64,000 nt of DNA, from NCBI RefSeq assembly GCF_050410795.1, contig NZ_CP191258.1:5022001-5086000 (forward strand), in the 5' to 3' direction. Both the position numbers and the translations under genes were made by a program. Shown here in pieces: positions 32,369-40,495 of the stretch (the stretch's first letter is position 1; each line of letters starts with the position of its first letter). Below the pieces are notes generated by a model. The model was given only the letters and a program-made list of their open reading frames with translations. It ran no database searches and had not been told where the DNA came from. Origin of the DNA: Fontivita pretiosa. GTDB lineage: Bacteria; Planctomycetota; Phycisphaerae; Tepidisphaerales; Tepidisphaeraceae.

Positions 32369-33142
32369 TCACATCATGCTCACCGCCGCCTGCTCGCTCC
32401 ACACCCGATCTGCGTTGGACAGGATCTGGCGTTGCCGCGGGGTTGCGGCGGCCAGCGTCCGCGGCAGGGGGGCATAGCCTTCCCACACGCCCGCCTCGCG
32501 CCGACCGAAGTTCATGATGATTGTCTTTCGCGTCTTGTTCGACAGGTTCGGCCGGCCGTTGTGCAGCAGCGCCTCGTTGAAAATGATTACATCGCCAGCC
32601 CGCACATCGTTGAAGACATGCTGTCCCGGCAGGTCGATACGGTCTTTGGTGTCGATCTGGAACGCGGCGCGGTGCGAACCGGGGATCACCACGAACTCGC
32701 CCTCGCCCGGGCCGACGTCCGTCATGCAGTAGAAGACCTTGACCATGGGGCAGTGGAACTGCCCGTCGATCACGTAGCCACTCGGGTGCGCGCGCACGCC
32801 GCGATGCCACTGCCCGCCCTGGTAGCCCGGATAGGTGTAGTAGAGATCGTTGTCAATGTGGCGGTAGTCATGCCCCAGCAGTTCCACCAGGATCGGTTGC
32901 ACGACGGGATGATCCAGGAATGCGGTAAAGCGAGGATCGGCATCGAGCACGCGCGACACCGGACGGTTGAGCTGATGCTTGATCCGTGATGGATCGTCGG
33001 CGTTGAGCGCCTTCACATCCGTCTTTTCCGCCTCGGTGATCCACTGACGATACAACTCAACCTCCTCTTGCGGCAGCGCGCCGCGCAGATGCAGATAGCC
33101 GCAAACGTCAAACTCGAAACGCTGATCCGGTGTGAGGGCCAT
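32369..33142 (-). CDS. Phytanoyl-CoA dioxygenase (PhyH) family protein
   Basis: The 257-residue protein has the double-stranded beta-helix pattern of Fe(II)/2-oxoglutarate oxygenases, with CMTDVGPGEGEFVVIPGSHR, GDVIIFNEALLHNGRPN and the distal metal histidine H194. The proximal metal motif, normally HXD or HXE, reads WHRG (H113, then R and G115). The facial acidic ligand seems to be absent or supplied elsewhere. PhyH proteins hydroxylate lipids or small secondary metabolites. This one heads an operon with two MFS transporters and is divergent from a GHMP kinase gene. Confidence 0.85.
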   Translation of the reverse strand: MALTPDQRFEFDVCGYLHLRGALPQEEVELYRQWITEAEKTDVKALNADDPSRIKHQLNRPVSRVLDADPRFTAFLDHPVVQPILVELLGHDYRHIDNDLYYTYPGYQGGQWHRGVRAHPSGYVIDGQFHCPMVKVFYCMTDVGPGEGEFVVIPGSHRAAFQIDTKDRIDLPGQHVFNDVRAGDVIIFNEALLHNGRPNLSNKTRKTIIMNFGRREAGVWEGYAPLPRTLAAATPRQRQILSNADRVWSEQAAVSMM

Positions 33143-33421
33143 GATCTTCGCCGGCTCCTGTGCTACGGGACATGATCGTCGATTCGCCGCGCGCCCAAGG
33201 TTGGTCGGCTGGGGGTGCGGCGAGGCGTCGGAGGGACTGAACTGCGCGAGGACCCGGGTTCTGCTTGTCGCTCCTCCGCCGAACGCAATTGCTGGAATCT
33301 ACCCCTGCCCGAAGGCATCGGCAAGAACGAACCGGGCGTAAAACTTCGGGTGCGAAGCCCGAACCGGTCGCCACACCGCTGGCGTCGTGACAGCCAATTG
33401 CCGGAAACTAAAATCCGGAAT

Positions 33422-34492
33422 ATGAAAACTGTGGCGCGTGCGCCGGCTCGGATTGACCCGGCGGGGGGTGGGACGGATGCCCCGCCATACTCGATCGAAT
33501 ACGGCGGCTGCGTCGTGAACTTCGCCGTCGCCCGATACAGCTACGCGCAGCTTCAATGGCTGCCGCCGGGCTCGGGTGCACACCTGTATTCACTGGACCT
33601 GAAACAGGGCGACTGGGCGCCCAACGTCGCGAGCCTGCGGGCCAATGGCAGGCTCGACTTTGTCAAGGGTTTTGCAAGGCGGCTGCTTCAGGGATGGGAT
33701 GACTTTCTACTGGTCACGCAGTCGGACATCCCCGTGCGCAGCGGCCTGGGCGGCAGCGGCGCGATGGGCGCGGCGCTGACCGCCGCGTGCCTCAGGGCCA
33801 CCAACCGCGCTGCCCAGCAGACCGAGATCGCCATCCTCGCTAACGAGATCGAGCGGAAAGACCTGGGTCTGGCCGGGGGAAACCAGGATTCCTTCGGCGC
33901 CGCCATCGGCGGAGCCAAGAAGGTCGTGTTGCACAAGGGCGGCGGCACAACCTGTCACCGGCTGCGCCTCAAGCCCGAGCTGCTCCGCCAGCTCGAACGC
34001 GATCTGCTGCTGATCTATACCGGCGGAATCCACCTGTCGGCCACCATTCACGAGGACATCAAGCGTTCCTACGCCATGCCCGATTCCCCGACGATCGCCG
34101 CGATGGATGGGCTAAAGCAGGCTGCGTACGCGATGGCCGACGCGCTGGAAGCCGGCGATCTGGACGGCTTCGCCACCGCCTTGAACCAGTCCAGGAAAAA
34201 CCACTACGCACTGCATCCCAGTTGCGACAGCGATACGCTTCGCGCCTATTTCGACAGGCTCGATCCGTTCATTTTTGGCGGCAAGACGTGCGGCGCCGGC
34301 GGCGGAGGGTTCATCGTCGTCTTCTCGCGCCCGGGACACAAACAACATTGCGTGCTGGCCGCAGAGTCCCTGGGCGGCACTGTCTGGCCGTTCAAAATGG
34401 ATCACGAGGGCGTGGTGGCCTGGGAAGAAGCCGATTGGCCCACTGCCGTGCTCGGCGAGCTGTGCGCGCTGGCCAGATCGCCGCAGGCATGA
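33422..34492 (+). CDS. GHMP-family sugar kinase, HddA-like
   Basis: The 356-residue protein has the GHMP N-terminal motif RAPARIDPAGGGTDAPPYS, very close to D-glycero-D-manno-heptose 7-phosphate kinase and related sugar kinases. The ATP-binding glycine loop is GLGGSGAMGAALTAAC, and the C-terminal GHMP motif is KTCGAGGGGF. It should phosphorylate a sugar or sugar phosphate; the exact substrate (heptose, fucose or galactose type) cannot be fixed. The ATG at 33422 is the first sensible start before the motif. A longer open frame to 33215 lies in the intergenic region. No other heptose pathway genes are adjacent. Confidence 0.88.
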   Translation: MKTVARAPARIDPAGGGTDAPPYSIEYGGCVVNFAVARYSYAQLQWLPPGSGAHLYSLDLKQGDWAPNVASLRANGRLDFVKGFARRLLQGWDDFLLVTQSDIPVRSGLGGSGAMGAALTAACLRATNRAAQQTEIAILANEIERKDLGLAGGNQDSFGAAIGGAKKVVLHKGGGTTCHRLRLKPELLRQLERDLLLIYTGGIHLSATIHEDIKRSYAMPDSPTIAAMDGLKQAAYAMADALEAGDLDGFATALNQSRKNHYALHPSCDSDTLRAYFDRLDPFIFGGKTCGAGGGGFIVVFSRPGHKQHCVLAAESLGGTVWPFKMDHEGVVAWEEADWPTAVLGELCALARSPQA

Positions 34493-34501
34493 TCGGTTTG
34501 C

Positions 34502-35158
34502 TCAATCAGTCGGCATGCTCACGGTCGCGGAGTTGCCGGATCGCGGGCTGCTCGGGGCGTACGGATCCTGCCGGGGATCCAGCGGCTCTTCGGGTTTCTC
34601 AAACGCGAAAGTCTGCCCGTTCAGCGATGCATCTGCCATCAGGCCTCCACGCGGCATCGCGAACACCGCCACGCCGTTGTGATACCGCGTGGTGGCCGAG
34701 CATCCTTCGGTCAGGGCCACAGCGGTGGCTTCGGCGCCGAACTGGATATCGTCGCCGTCCTTGAATCGTTCCAGCTCGCGGGTGTGCTCAAAGACCAGCA
34801 GCAGGGCGAAGGTGCGAGCGCCGATCACTCCGCCGACCGAACCCTGCGTGACCTTGGCATAGCCCAGCAGATTGCCATTGGCGTCAAAGACCGCGCCGCG
34901 GCCGAAGGCGCCGCCCACGATCAGCCCCCCCTTGCCGACGTTGGGGAAGACCGCGTAGCCGGCCGATCCGTCCAGGAATCGCCCAAGGTCCGAGTCGCGC
35001 TCCTTCATCAGCTTCAGGGCGGTGCGTGACTCATCCACCAGCGCTGAACGCTGGGCGCGGGTATTGGGCGCGGTGGCGCAGCCGCCGAGTCCGCACAGTC
35101 CCGCCAGCATCAGCACAACCCCCGCCAGGCTCATCAGGCGATTCGAAGTTCGCAGCAT
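34502..35158 (-). CDS. SYLF/YSC84-type lipid-binding lipoprotein
   Basis: The 218-residue protein begins MLRTSNRLMSLAGVVLMLAG and ends its signal with a lipobox-like LGGC, so it is likely a lipoprotein. The body is a SYLF (Ysc84 actin/lipid-binding) domain with GYAVFPNVGKGGLIVGGAFGRG, the QGSVGGVIGA loop and ATAVALTEG. Bacterial SYLF proteins are periplasmic and bind lipids or membranes. The C-terminal 45 residues are Pro/Ser-rich. The frame continues upstream to 35287, but the signal sequence fits the ATG at 35158. It is convergent with the GHMP kinase, 9 bp apart. Confidence 0.9.
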   Translation of the reverse strand: MLRTSNRLMSLAGVVLMLAGLCGLGGCATAPNTRAQRSALVDESRTALKLMKERDSDLGRFLDGSAGYAVFPNVGKGGLIVGGAFGRGAVFDANGNLLGYAKVTQGSVGGVIGARTFALLLVFEHTRELERFKDGDDIQFGAEATAVALTEGCSATTRYHNGVAVFAMPRGGLMADASLNGQTFAFEKPEEPLDPRQDPYAPSSPRSGNSATVSMPTD

Positions 35159-35401
35159 GGCACTTTCCCATCCGGCGAAGCCAACCCACCGCACGCGTGC
35201 GCCGCAATTGTCCGCATGCGGCAACAGACCTTCCCCTGCGCCCAAATCGGCCAGGACCGGCGGCAACTTAACCCGCTGATGCCACAAGGAGCCGGATTAT
35301 CGCCCCCGTGCAGGACGCAAGTATGAAGCCGTAGAGCTCGCAAGCGAGGTAACCAATCGCCCGTTGCCGCCCGGTGGCTGCTTCGGCGAGAATCTGCCGC
35401 C

Positions 35402-36493
35402 ATGGCCAGACTCAGGGACGTACCGGTCGTGATCCGTCAGGTTGGACTGCTGAGGTTCATCAAACGTGTCTGGGTCCAGTTGGGCGAGGATGCGGTGTTC
35501 ACGTGGGGAGCGGCACTGGCCTATTCGTGGATGTTCGCCATCTTCCCGTTTCTGGTCCTGATGCTCAGCCTGGTGCCGCTGATCCCCGATCGGTTCAAGC
35601 CGAACATCAAGGAGGATGTGGACCGCGTCGTGGATCAGACCCTGACCGGACCGGCAGCGCAGGCGGTCAAGGAACAGGCACACGGGGTTCTGGATCGCCC
35701 CACGGCGATCACCTGGGCGTTCGTCTTCGGGCTGGTGCTGACGATCTGGGCCGCCAGCGGTGGCATGGCCATGACCATGTCGGCACTGGACAAGGCGTAC
35801 GACATCGACCCGGCCAAGGCCCGGCCATACATCAAGCAACGTCTGGTGGCGATCGGCCTGACGCTGGTGGTGGCAACTCTGATCCTGTTGGTGATGGTGC
35901 TACTGCCGCTGGGCACGGGGGTGCTGAAGTGGCTGAGCAGTCAGGGCAAGATTTTCGGCTGGCTGACGCTGCTGATCAACATTGTCCGTTACGCGATGGC
36001 GGTGGTTTTGCTGCTGGCAGTGCTGGCATTGATCTACCACTTCGGGCCGAGCTTCAGGCAGCGGTTTCACGCGATCACGCCGGGGGCAGTGTTCTGCGTG
36101 GCGGTGTGGCTGATGCTGGGCGTTGCGTTTCGGATCTACCTGACCAAGCTCGGCGGCGCCGAGAGCTACGCCAAGACGTACGGAGCGGTGGCCGGGGCGG
36201 CGATCCTGCTGCTGTTTTTCTACATCGACGCGCTGGTGCTGCTGGTGGGGGCGGAGATCAACAGCGAGATCGATTTCGCGGTGCTGGGCATCCCCAGCGG
36301 CCAGACACCCGAAGCGCAGGCGACGGCCGTCACGGAAACGGCCGCCGAGCCGGAGCAACAGGAGCTGGCCAGGGAGCTGCTTGCCAAGCGTTCGGAGGAT
36401 GAGCCTGCGGGCGCGGTCGCGACGGCATCGCCAGATCCACCAGTTGATCCGCCCGACCCTGAAGCGCAGCGCAATCAACAGCGCCGCGGATGA
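35402..36493 (+). CDS. YihY/BrkB-family inner membrane protein
   Basis: The 363-residue protein has six to seven membrane helices and the YihY/UPF0761 pattern. This includes GAALAYSWMFAIFPFLVLMLSLVPL near the start, the central TIWAASGGMAMTMSALDKAYD (normally WxASxGxxALxxALNxAY) and GAVAGAAILLLFFYIDALVLLVGAEINSEI near the end. A Glu/Pro/Ala-rich tail of about 70 residues follows. The molecular function of this family is not established, despite an early annotation as ribonuclease BN. Confidence 0.92.
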   Translation: MARLRDVPVVIRQVGLLRFIKRVWVQLGEDAVFTWGAALAYSWMFAIFPFLVLMLSLVPLIPDRFKPNIKEDVDRVVDQTLTGPAAQAVKEQAHGVLDRPTAITWAFVFGLVLTIWAASGGMAMTMSALDKAYDIDPAKARPYIKQRLVAIGLTLVVATLILLVMVLLPLGTGVLKWLSSQGKIFGWLTLLINIVRYAMAVVLLLAVLALIYHFGPSFRQRFHAITPGAVFCVAVWLMLGVAFRIYLTKLGGAESYAKTYGAVAGAAILLLFFYIDALVLLVGAEINSEIDFAVLGIPSGQTPEAQATAVTETAAEPEQQELARELLAKRSEDEPAGAVATASPDPPVDPPDPEAQRNQQRRG

Positions 36494-36723
36494 GCTTTGC
36501 AACAGTGGGCCATGCTCAGCGGCGATGAGCCGGCCGGGGCAGGATGGACAAGCGGGGCAGAGTCGAAGGTTATCGTCCGATCCCCAATGATGCGCTGCCA
36601 GGACCGTAAGATCAGGAGTAATGTATAGTTGATCAGCCCGGCCAATCATGCGGCCGGCCGTGGCCAGCCGGAAAAAGGGAGCGGCAAGGCAAGTAGTGAA
36701 CCGCAAGTAAAGAACCGGTTGCT

Positions 36724-37314
36724 ATGGCGTACCTGGTGGTGTATGGGCCGACGTCGCCGCCGCAGCGCATGAAGCTCGACCAGGCGGTGACGATCGGGCG
36801 AGCCATGGGGTGCGATCTATGGAGGGATGACCCGAAGCTATCACGGCGGCACTGTCGCATCGAGCGGCAGGGCGATGAGTGGGTCTTGATCGATCTGGGC
36901 AGCACCAACGGCACCTACTACAGGAATAAGAGGATCAAATCTCACAAATTGAACGACGGGGACACCTTCGAGGCGGGAAACCTGCGGATCGTGTTCCGGG
37001 AAGGGGATCTGATCGAATACCGGCCGAAGGATCCGATCGAGGCTGCCACGATGCCGGCCAAAAAGTTTCTAACGGGCGATCCGTCGGCATCGACGATTGT
37101 CTGGTCGCGACCGCTGCCGGTCGCACGGGTAGATCCGCCAGCGCCGCGCATCGACAAGGCACAATCCGGCGGGGACAAGCCGCTGGCGTTTTTGCGTCCG
37201 CCGGCGCGGCCAATGCCGAAGGCGCTTTGGCCCGAAGCTGCGCGCCGCTCGCCCAGCAGCGTGGATGAATCGCACTGGCTCTCGGCGCTGTTGTCACGGT
37301 TCCGGGGGCGCTGA
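36724..37314 (+). CDS. FHA-domain protein
   Basis: Residues 1-97 of this 196-residue protein form a forkhead-associated domain with the conserved G25-R26, S40-R41-x-H43 and N62-G63 positions (AVTIGRAMGC, LSRRHCRI, STNGTYYRNKR). FHA domains bind phosphothreonine peptides. The C-terminal half is Pro/Arg-rich and probably disordered. The frame starts at the ATG 36724, right after a GC-poor stretch. No Ser/Thr kinase gene is adjacent, so the phosphorylated partner is unknown. The 3' end overlaps the convergent RarD-like gene by 21 bp. Confidence 0.92.
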   Translation: MAYLVVYGPTSPPQRMKLDQAVTIGRAMGCDLWRDDPKLSRRHCRIERQGDEWVLIDLGSTNGTYYRNKRIKSHKLNDGDTFEAGNLRIVFREGDLIEYRPKDPIEAATMPAKKFLTGDPSASTIVWSRPLPVARVDPPAPRIDKAQSGGDKPLAFLRPPARPMPKALWPEAARRSPSSVDESHWLSALLSRFRGR

Positions 37315-38274
37315 AGGCAGCCTGATCATGCCCTCGCGCCAGCTCATGTACGAGTCCAACGAATAGATCAACAGGGCGGTCCAGATCAGGCAGAAGCTGG
37401 TCAAATCCGCGCCTGAGAACGGTTCGTGAAACGCGAAGATCGCCAGCAGGAACTGACAGCTCGGCGCCAGGTATTGGAGGAAGCCCATGGTGGCCAGTCG
37501 CAGGCGGCGGGCCGCGGCGGTGAACAGCAGCAGCGGGACGGCGGTGACGACGCCCGCGAGCATGAGCAGAGCCAGTGACTTCGGATCGATCGCCGGGGCG
37601 TTGGCGGGCTGGTAAAGGAAGATGGTCGCCAGCGCGGGCACAAAGAGGATCGCCGTCTCGACGGTCAGGCCGGGCATGGCGCCGACCGGGGCAAGCTTTC
37701 GCAGCAGCCCGTAAAAGCCGAACGACACCGCCAAAGCCAGGGCGATCCAGGGCAGATATCCGCGGGACAGCGCCAGGGTCGCGACCCCTGAGCTGGCCAG
37801 CAGAAGCCCGACGACCTGCCACGGGCGCAGCCGCTCGCGCAGGAAGATCATTCCCAGCAGCACGTTCACCAGAGGATTGATGAAATAGCCGAGGCTGGCC
37901 TGCACCACGCGATCGGTGGCGACGGCGAGAATGAACGTGAACCAGTTGATGCTGAGCAGCGTGGTGGAGCCGGCCAGAAACAGCAGCGTGCGTCGGTTGC
38001 GAATGGCCGAGTGCAGTTCGTTCCATCCGCCGGTGATGGCCGTCAGCGCCACCACGAAGACCAGAGACCAGACCACGCGGTGGGCCAGGACATGAATCGG
38101 CGGCACGTGAGCAACGAGTTTGAAATACAGGGCGATGAAGCCCCACAGCAGGTAGGCTCCCAGCCCGCAAGCCAGCCCGATTCGCGGCGCGGCGTGGGCG
38201 CGGGCGGCGGCTGGGGCATGGGCCGCCGAAGCGGCTGCCGCCGCGACGTTGCGCAGGTCCGGAACTCGATTCAT
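37294..38274 (-). CDS. rarD: RarD-like EamA/DMT-family transporter
   Basis: The 326-residue protein has ten membrane helices in two EamA-like halves. The first half begins GLGAYLLWGFIALYFKLVAHVPPIHVLAHRVVWS, with a RarD-type HRxxWS motif, and continues to NWFTFILAVATDRVVQASLGYFINPLVNVLLG. RarD proteins are drug/metabolite-type permeases; the E. coli family is linked to chloramphenicol sensitivity, and the substrate is unknown. The ATG at 38274 (MNRVPDLR) gives an Ala-rich leader of about 35 residues. An upstream in-frame ATG at 38373 lacks similarity. Confidence 0.9.
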   Translation of the reverse strand: MNRVPDLRNVAAAAASAAHAPAAARAHAAPRIGLACGLGAYLLWGFIALYFKLVAHVPPIHVLAHRVVWSLVFVVALTAITGGWNELHSAIRNRRTLLFLAGSTTLLSINWFTFILAVATDRVVQASLGYFINPLVNVLLGMIFLRERLRPWQVVGLLLASSGVATLALSRGYLPWIALALAVSFGFYGLLRKLAPVGAMPGLTVETAILFVPALATIFLYQPANAPAIDPKSLALLMLAGVVTAVPLLLFTAAARRLRLATMGFLQYLAPSCQFLLAIFAFHEPFSGADLTSFCLIWTALLIYSLDSYMSWREGMIRLPSAPPEP

Positions 38275-38451
38275 CGTGGTGAGCTGGGCACCACCGGAAC
38301 GACGGCTGGCCATGATCGAGGGCAATGGTATGCCCGGGGTGCCTGCCGATGCCAGCGGCGGCGACCTTGCCATGGCTGCGGCGGGGGATCTGTCAGGTGT
38401 GCCACACTGGGCGTGCCGACTTTTCTCGCGCCCATGCGGTGGTCTGGGGCA

Positions 38452-38474
38452 CGGGCGAGGATGCCCGTGATACA
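38452..38474. repeat. Dispersed short repeat copy upstream of rpmI
   Basis: CGGGCGAGGATGCCCGTGAT followed by ACA matches the repeat at 25163-25185, apart from the spacer of the GGGC/GCCC palindrome. Confidence 0.5.
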
Positions 38475-38510
38475 GGACGATGTGCCTGCAGTCAGTGCGA
38501 TCGGGCGACT

Positions 38511-38539
38511 TTGACGATCGGGGAGCATGCTGCTAATAT
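38511..38539 (+). promoter_or_regulatory. Candidate promoter of rpmI-rplT
   Basis: TTGACG (38511-38516) and TAATAT (38534-38539) are 17 bp apart, and the predicted transcription start is about 38 bp before the rpmI ATG. Confidence 0.55.
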
Positions 38540-38583
38540 CCGGCCCGCCTGGAAGGGGGATTGCTGTTTTGCCGAGGAATCGG

Positions 38584-38874
38584 ATGGGATACAAGCTGAA
38601 ACCCAACAAGGGAGCGGCCAAGCGGCTGCGGGTTACCGGCACGGGGAAGCTGAAGCACTATCATTCCCTGACGTCGCACCTGCGTTCGGGTCGCTCGGCG
38701 GCGAAGAAACGACATCTGCGTCGCGCCAGCATTCTGGATGAAGGACATGCCCGTCGCTTCCGCAAGCTGATGCTGGTCAGCGCGCTCAAGCCCGGCAAGA
38801 TCCGGCATGAGCGTGAATTGAAAGCAAAGCAACAACAGAAGGCGGCGCAGGAGACGGCAGCCCAGCCCGCATAG
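38584..38874 (+). CDS. rpmI: 50S ribosomal protein L35, extended C-terminus
   Basis: The 96-residue protein matches L35 in KGAAKRLRVTGTGKLKHY, KKRHLRR and the basic middle. It starts MGYKLKPNKG, where most L35 proteins read MPKMKTHKG. It has about 30 extra residues at the C-terminus (Lys/Gln/Ala-rich, ending ETAAQPA). L35 binds 23S rRNA in the large subunit. The usual upstream infC is absent, and a good promoter precedes the gene. rplT follows 148 bp downstream. Confidence 0.88.
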   Translation: MGYKLKPNKGAAKRLRVTGTGKLKHYHSLTSHLRSGRSAAKKRHLRRASILDEGHARRFRKLMLVSALKPGKIRHERELKAKQQQKAAQETAAQPA

Positions 38875-39022
38875 CCTCGGCTGATGATCTGAACTGCAAC
38901 AAGCGTCCGATGCGTTGTCGGGCGCAGCCATGCCTGCTCGCCGCTGGCGAGAGATTGGCCTCTGGCTCAAGGAAAGGTCCACGCCGCGGATCGGCGGACC
39001 GACGAGTGAAAGGACGAAGCCC

Positions 39023-39385
39023 ATGCCCCGTGTCAAAGGCGGCCCCAGCCACGCACGCAAGCGAAAACGGATCCTCAGGCGCGCCAGCGGTTTTGTTGGC
39101 CAGCCGGGAAAGAATTACCGCTCGGCGCTGGAGTTCACGCGCAAGGCGGATGTGTATGCCTACGAGCATCGCCACCAGAAAAAGCGATTCTTCCGCCAGC
39201 TCTGGATCACGCGGCTCGGCGCGGCGCTGCGGCAGCGGGGCATCAGCTACAACCGTTTCATCCCTGCTTTGGTCTCGGCGGGCATCGAGCTGAACCGCAA
39301 GATGCTCAGCGAGATCGCCATATCCGACCCGGCCACGTTTGACGCGATCGTCGAGCAGGTCCGGCCGCACATTCGAACCGCGTAA
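39023..39385 (+). CDS. rplT: 50S ribosomal protein L20
   Basis: The 120-residue protein is a typical L20: MPRVKGGPSHARKRKRILRR, then GFVGQPGKNYRSA, RKKRFFRQLWITRLGAALR-like and the GISYNRFIPAL block. It binds 23S rRNA early in large-subunit assembly, and in some bacteria represses its own operon. AAAGGAC lies 7-13 bp before the ATG. The 148-bp gap after rpmI shows no coding potential. Confidence 0.97.
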   Translation: MPRVKGGPSHARKRKRILRRASGFVGQPGKNYRSALEFTRKADVYAYEHRHQKKRFFRQLWITRLGAALRQRGISYNRFIPALVSAGIELNRKMLSEIAISDPATFDAIVEQVRPHIRTA

Positions 39386-39516
39386 GGCGCATCGCAGCGG
39401 CGCAGAGCCACCAGCGCACGACGTGACGATGACCGCACGAAGAGCAGGCAATCAACCTTCGTGTTGGTTTCGTGTTTCCCTGTCGCGCCGGCCCTGGCCT
39501 CTTCTGATCTGACCGA

Positions 39517-40461
39517 TCACTTCATCTTCAGTGACACGCCCTCCTGTTCCCACTGCTCCAGCAGCCGGCGCAGGTCCAGAATTGTGGCGTTGAGCTCGCG
39601 GGCGGTCAGGACCAGGCTCTCATAGAGCCGCGGGTCGTTCACGATCGCGCCGGCGGTTCCCTGCCCCTTGTTGATCTTCTCCGCGATCGCCTGGAATTGA
39701 TCCAGCAGTTTCGACGCCTGCTGGAGACGATCGCTCGTCTGTCTGGAAATGTCCACGATCGCCCTGGACGTGTCGCGGGTCAGCTCGTTGACGTCGGTGC
39801 TGAACCGTTCGAGATTGGTCGCGATTCGGTCAGCCTTTTCGGTCGTGCGCCGCAGGCTTGCCAGCGACGTCTTGAGGTCATCGCGTAGCTGCTGGTCGTC
39901 GGCGATCTGCTGGAGGGAATCGACCAGCCTGCCGACCTTGGCGATCTGCTCGTCCACGTGGGCCACGAGGTTGGACTCGCGGAATTGCCTGGCCGTCAAC
40001 CGCAGTTCCGTCGCCAGCTCGGCAAACTCCGGAGGCAGCAGGTCCAGTCCGACCCACTCGGTGGGAATGGTTTGCCCCGGCTGGAGGGTTCCGGCCGGCT
40101 GAGCGTCGGTCAGCTCGAGCACAATCAGTGCCCCTGCGCCGACCAGCCCCTGCGAGCGAATGATGGCGCGGACATTTCCTGGCAGCGGCGGCTGCTTGTC
40201 CAGGGCGGCATCGATCAGGATTCGCAACTGATCGACGTCGCGGGTGACTCGTTCGACCCGGCCGACGGTCACGCCGCGGTAGACCACGGGCGAGCCATTG
40301 CTGATCCCGTCGGCGCGGTCGCTGACGAATCGCACGGGAATGGTTGCCGGCGCGAACGGCGAGACGATCCGCCCGCCGAACTGGATCAGCATCCATCCCA
40401 GGATCACCATCGCGCCCAGGACCACCGCTCCAACCAGTACGTTCCTGCGATACGGGGACAT
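39517..40461 (-). CDS. mlaD: MCE-domain substrate-binding protein of an Mla-type lipid transporter
   Basis: The 314-residue protein has an N-terminal membrane helix (VLVGAVVLGAMVILGWMLI) and an MCE domain (about 38-125) with VPVRFVSDRADGISNGSPVVYRGVTVGRV. A long coiled-coil region (about 160-300) follows, with repeated Leu heptads and Arg/Asp-rich stretches. MlaD-type proteins form a periplasmic ring that passes phospholipids to or from the permease MlaE. Its partners mlaF and mlaE lie 1.2-3 kb away on the same strand, separated by the opposing metallopeptidase gene. The ATG at 40461 is chosen. Confidence 0.9.
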   Translation of the reverse strand: MSPYRRNVLVGAVVLGAMVILGWMLIQFGGRIVSPFAPATIPVRFVSDRADGISNGSPVVYRGVTVGRVERVTRDVDQLRILIDAALDKQPPLPGNVRAIIRSQGLVGAGALIVLELTDAQPAGTLQPGQTIPTEWVGLDLLPPEFAELATELRLTARQFRESNLVAHVDEQIAKVGRLVDSLQQIADDQQLRDDLKTSLASLRRTTEKADRIATNLERFSTDVNELTRDTSRAIVDISRQTSDRLQQASKLLDQFQAIAEKINKGQGTAGAIVNDPRLYESLVLTARELNATILDLRRLLEQWEQEGVSLKMK

Positions 40462-40495
40462 AGAATGCGGGGAATTGTCGGTTTGCGGAGTCTGA

